Part shown: positions 47,286-47,531 of the stretch, in pieces
Layout: each line of letters starts with the position of its first letter
Position numbering within the stretch: position 1 is the first letter of the stretch
Assembly (NCBI GenBank): GCA_027577415.1
Contig: JANBQS010000041.1
Location: 1 to 47,531, forward strand
DNA length: 47,531 nucleotides
Direction of reading: 5' to 3'
Source of the DNA: Coemansia sp. RSA 922
Lineage: Eukaryota > Kickxellomycota > Kickxellomycetes > Kickxellales > Kickxellaceae
Made by a program: the position numbers and the translations under genes
Notes under the pieces: generated by a model
Database searches by the model: none
What the model was told of the DNA's origin: nothing
Seen by the model: only the letters and a program-made list of their open reading frames with translations

Positions 47286-47531
47286 ATGGTATCCGCTCAT
47301 TAGCAAGTCAAACATTAATGTTCATGATACATAGGCACTTTAGATTTAGAAATATTTCATATAATAAATCTATGTCTCCATTAAAAGTATCAATGTCTTT
47401 GTTTACACTATTAAGTAGATTAAATAATACTCGTGTTAGATACAAGAAGAGCGTTAGACAAATAAAATATTGTAAAATAAAAATAGGTACTTTTTTTTTA
47501 ATTCCGTACACGTCTAGTCCGACGGGGCATT
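47286..47531. other. AT-rich right edge, no gene seen
   Basis: This is the 3' flank of the 102-aa gene, with AATAAA-like words near 47361 and 47460. A minus-strand ORF (47308-47511) is Leu/Ile/Asn-rich and unsupported. Confidence 0.4.

Noticed and set aside
1..47531. CRISPR arrays or prokaryotic operons
   Set aside because: Introns, TATA promoters and exclusively eukaryotic gene families show nuclear fungal DNA; the tandem repeats present lack a repeat-spacer pattern.

Overview
The window looks like nuclear DNA of an early-diverging fungus, most likely Kickxellales (Coemansia/Linderina-like, Zoopagomycota); this is an inference. Genes are mostly intronless or carry a few short introns (77-103 nt, GT...AG, CTRAC-like branch points). 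The gene content is fungal: Zn2Cys6 regulator, fungalysin, PPZ-type phosphatase, PMT mannosyltransferase, HIS6, COX10, VPS29, coatomer epsilon. The LRR-like protein and the AAA-ATPase-like/PD-(D/E)XK protein fit families that I associate with this group. No rRNA, tRNA or CRISPR array was recognised.

Left arm (1-15.8 kb): this part is gene-poor. It holds the start of a secreted Ala/Thr/Pro-rich repeat protein running off the edge, a heavily mutated LINE reverse transcriptase relic (about 1350-2830, minus), a C2H2 zinc-finger protein, a secreted lysozyme-like protein, a TLC-domain membrane protein, a spliced AAA-ATPase-like/PD-(D/E)XK nuclease-like gene with a one-base break in a T9 run, and a secreted GDSL esterase.

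Middle (15.8-30.3 kb): an apparent Shg1-SGF29 chromatin-reader fusion, a fungalysin metalloprotease, a 7TM receptor-like protein, an AIFM2-like FAD oxidoreductase, a PMT mannosyltransferase, HIS6, and an eIF4B-like RRM protein whose start codon lies in a 7-nt coding exon.

AT-rich accessory island (30.3-35.0 kb): two paralogous small acidic proteins (145 and 147 aa) of unknown function flank an F-box/LRR-like gene. Their promoters are copies of one module (inverted CACCTT/AAGGTG, inverted CCAAT pair, TATA-like box, pyrimidine-rich leader). The second copy carries an extra block of about 200 bp rich in bZIP-like TGACG sites. Possible further family members lie at 22455-22721 and 34703-34918. 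This duplicated cassette is the best candidate here for something undescribed.

Right arm (35.1-47.5 kb): compact housekeeping genes (PPZ phosphatase, coatomer epsilon, GOST-type 7TM protein, Zn2Cys6 factor, VPS29, COX10), then a BAHD-type acyltransferase and a TATA-driven gene for a 102-aa protein of unknown function, preceded by 118-bp tandem repeats.
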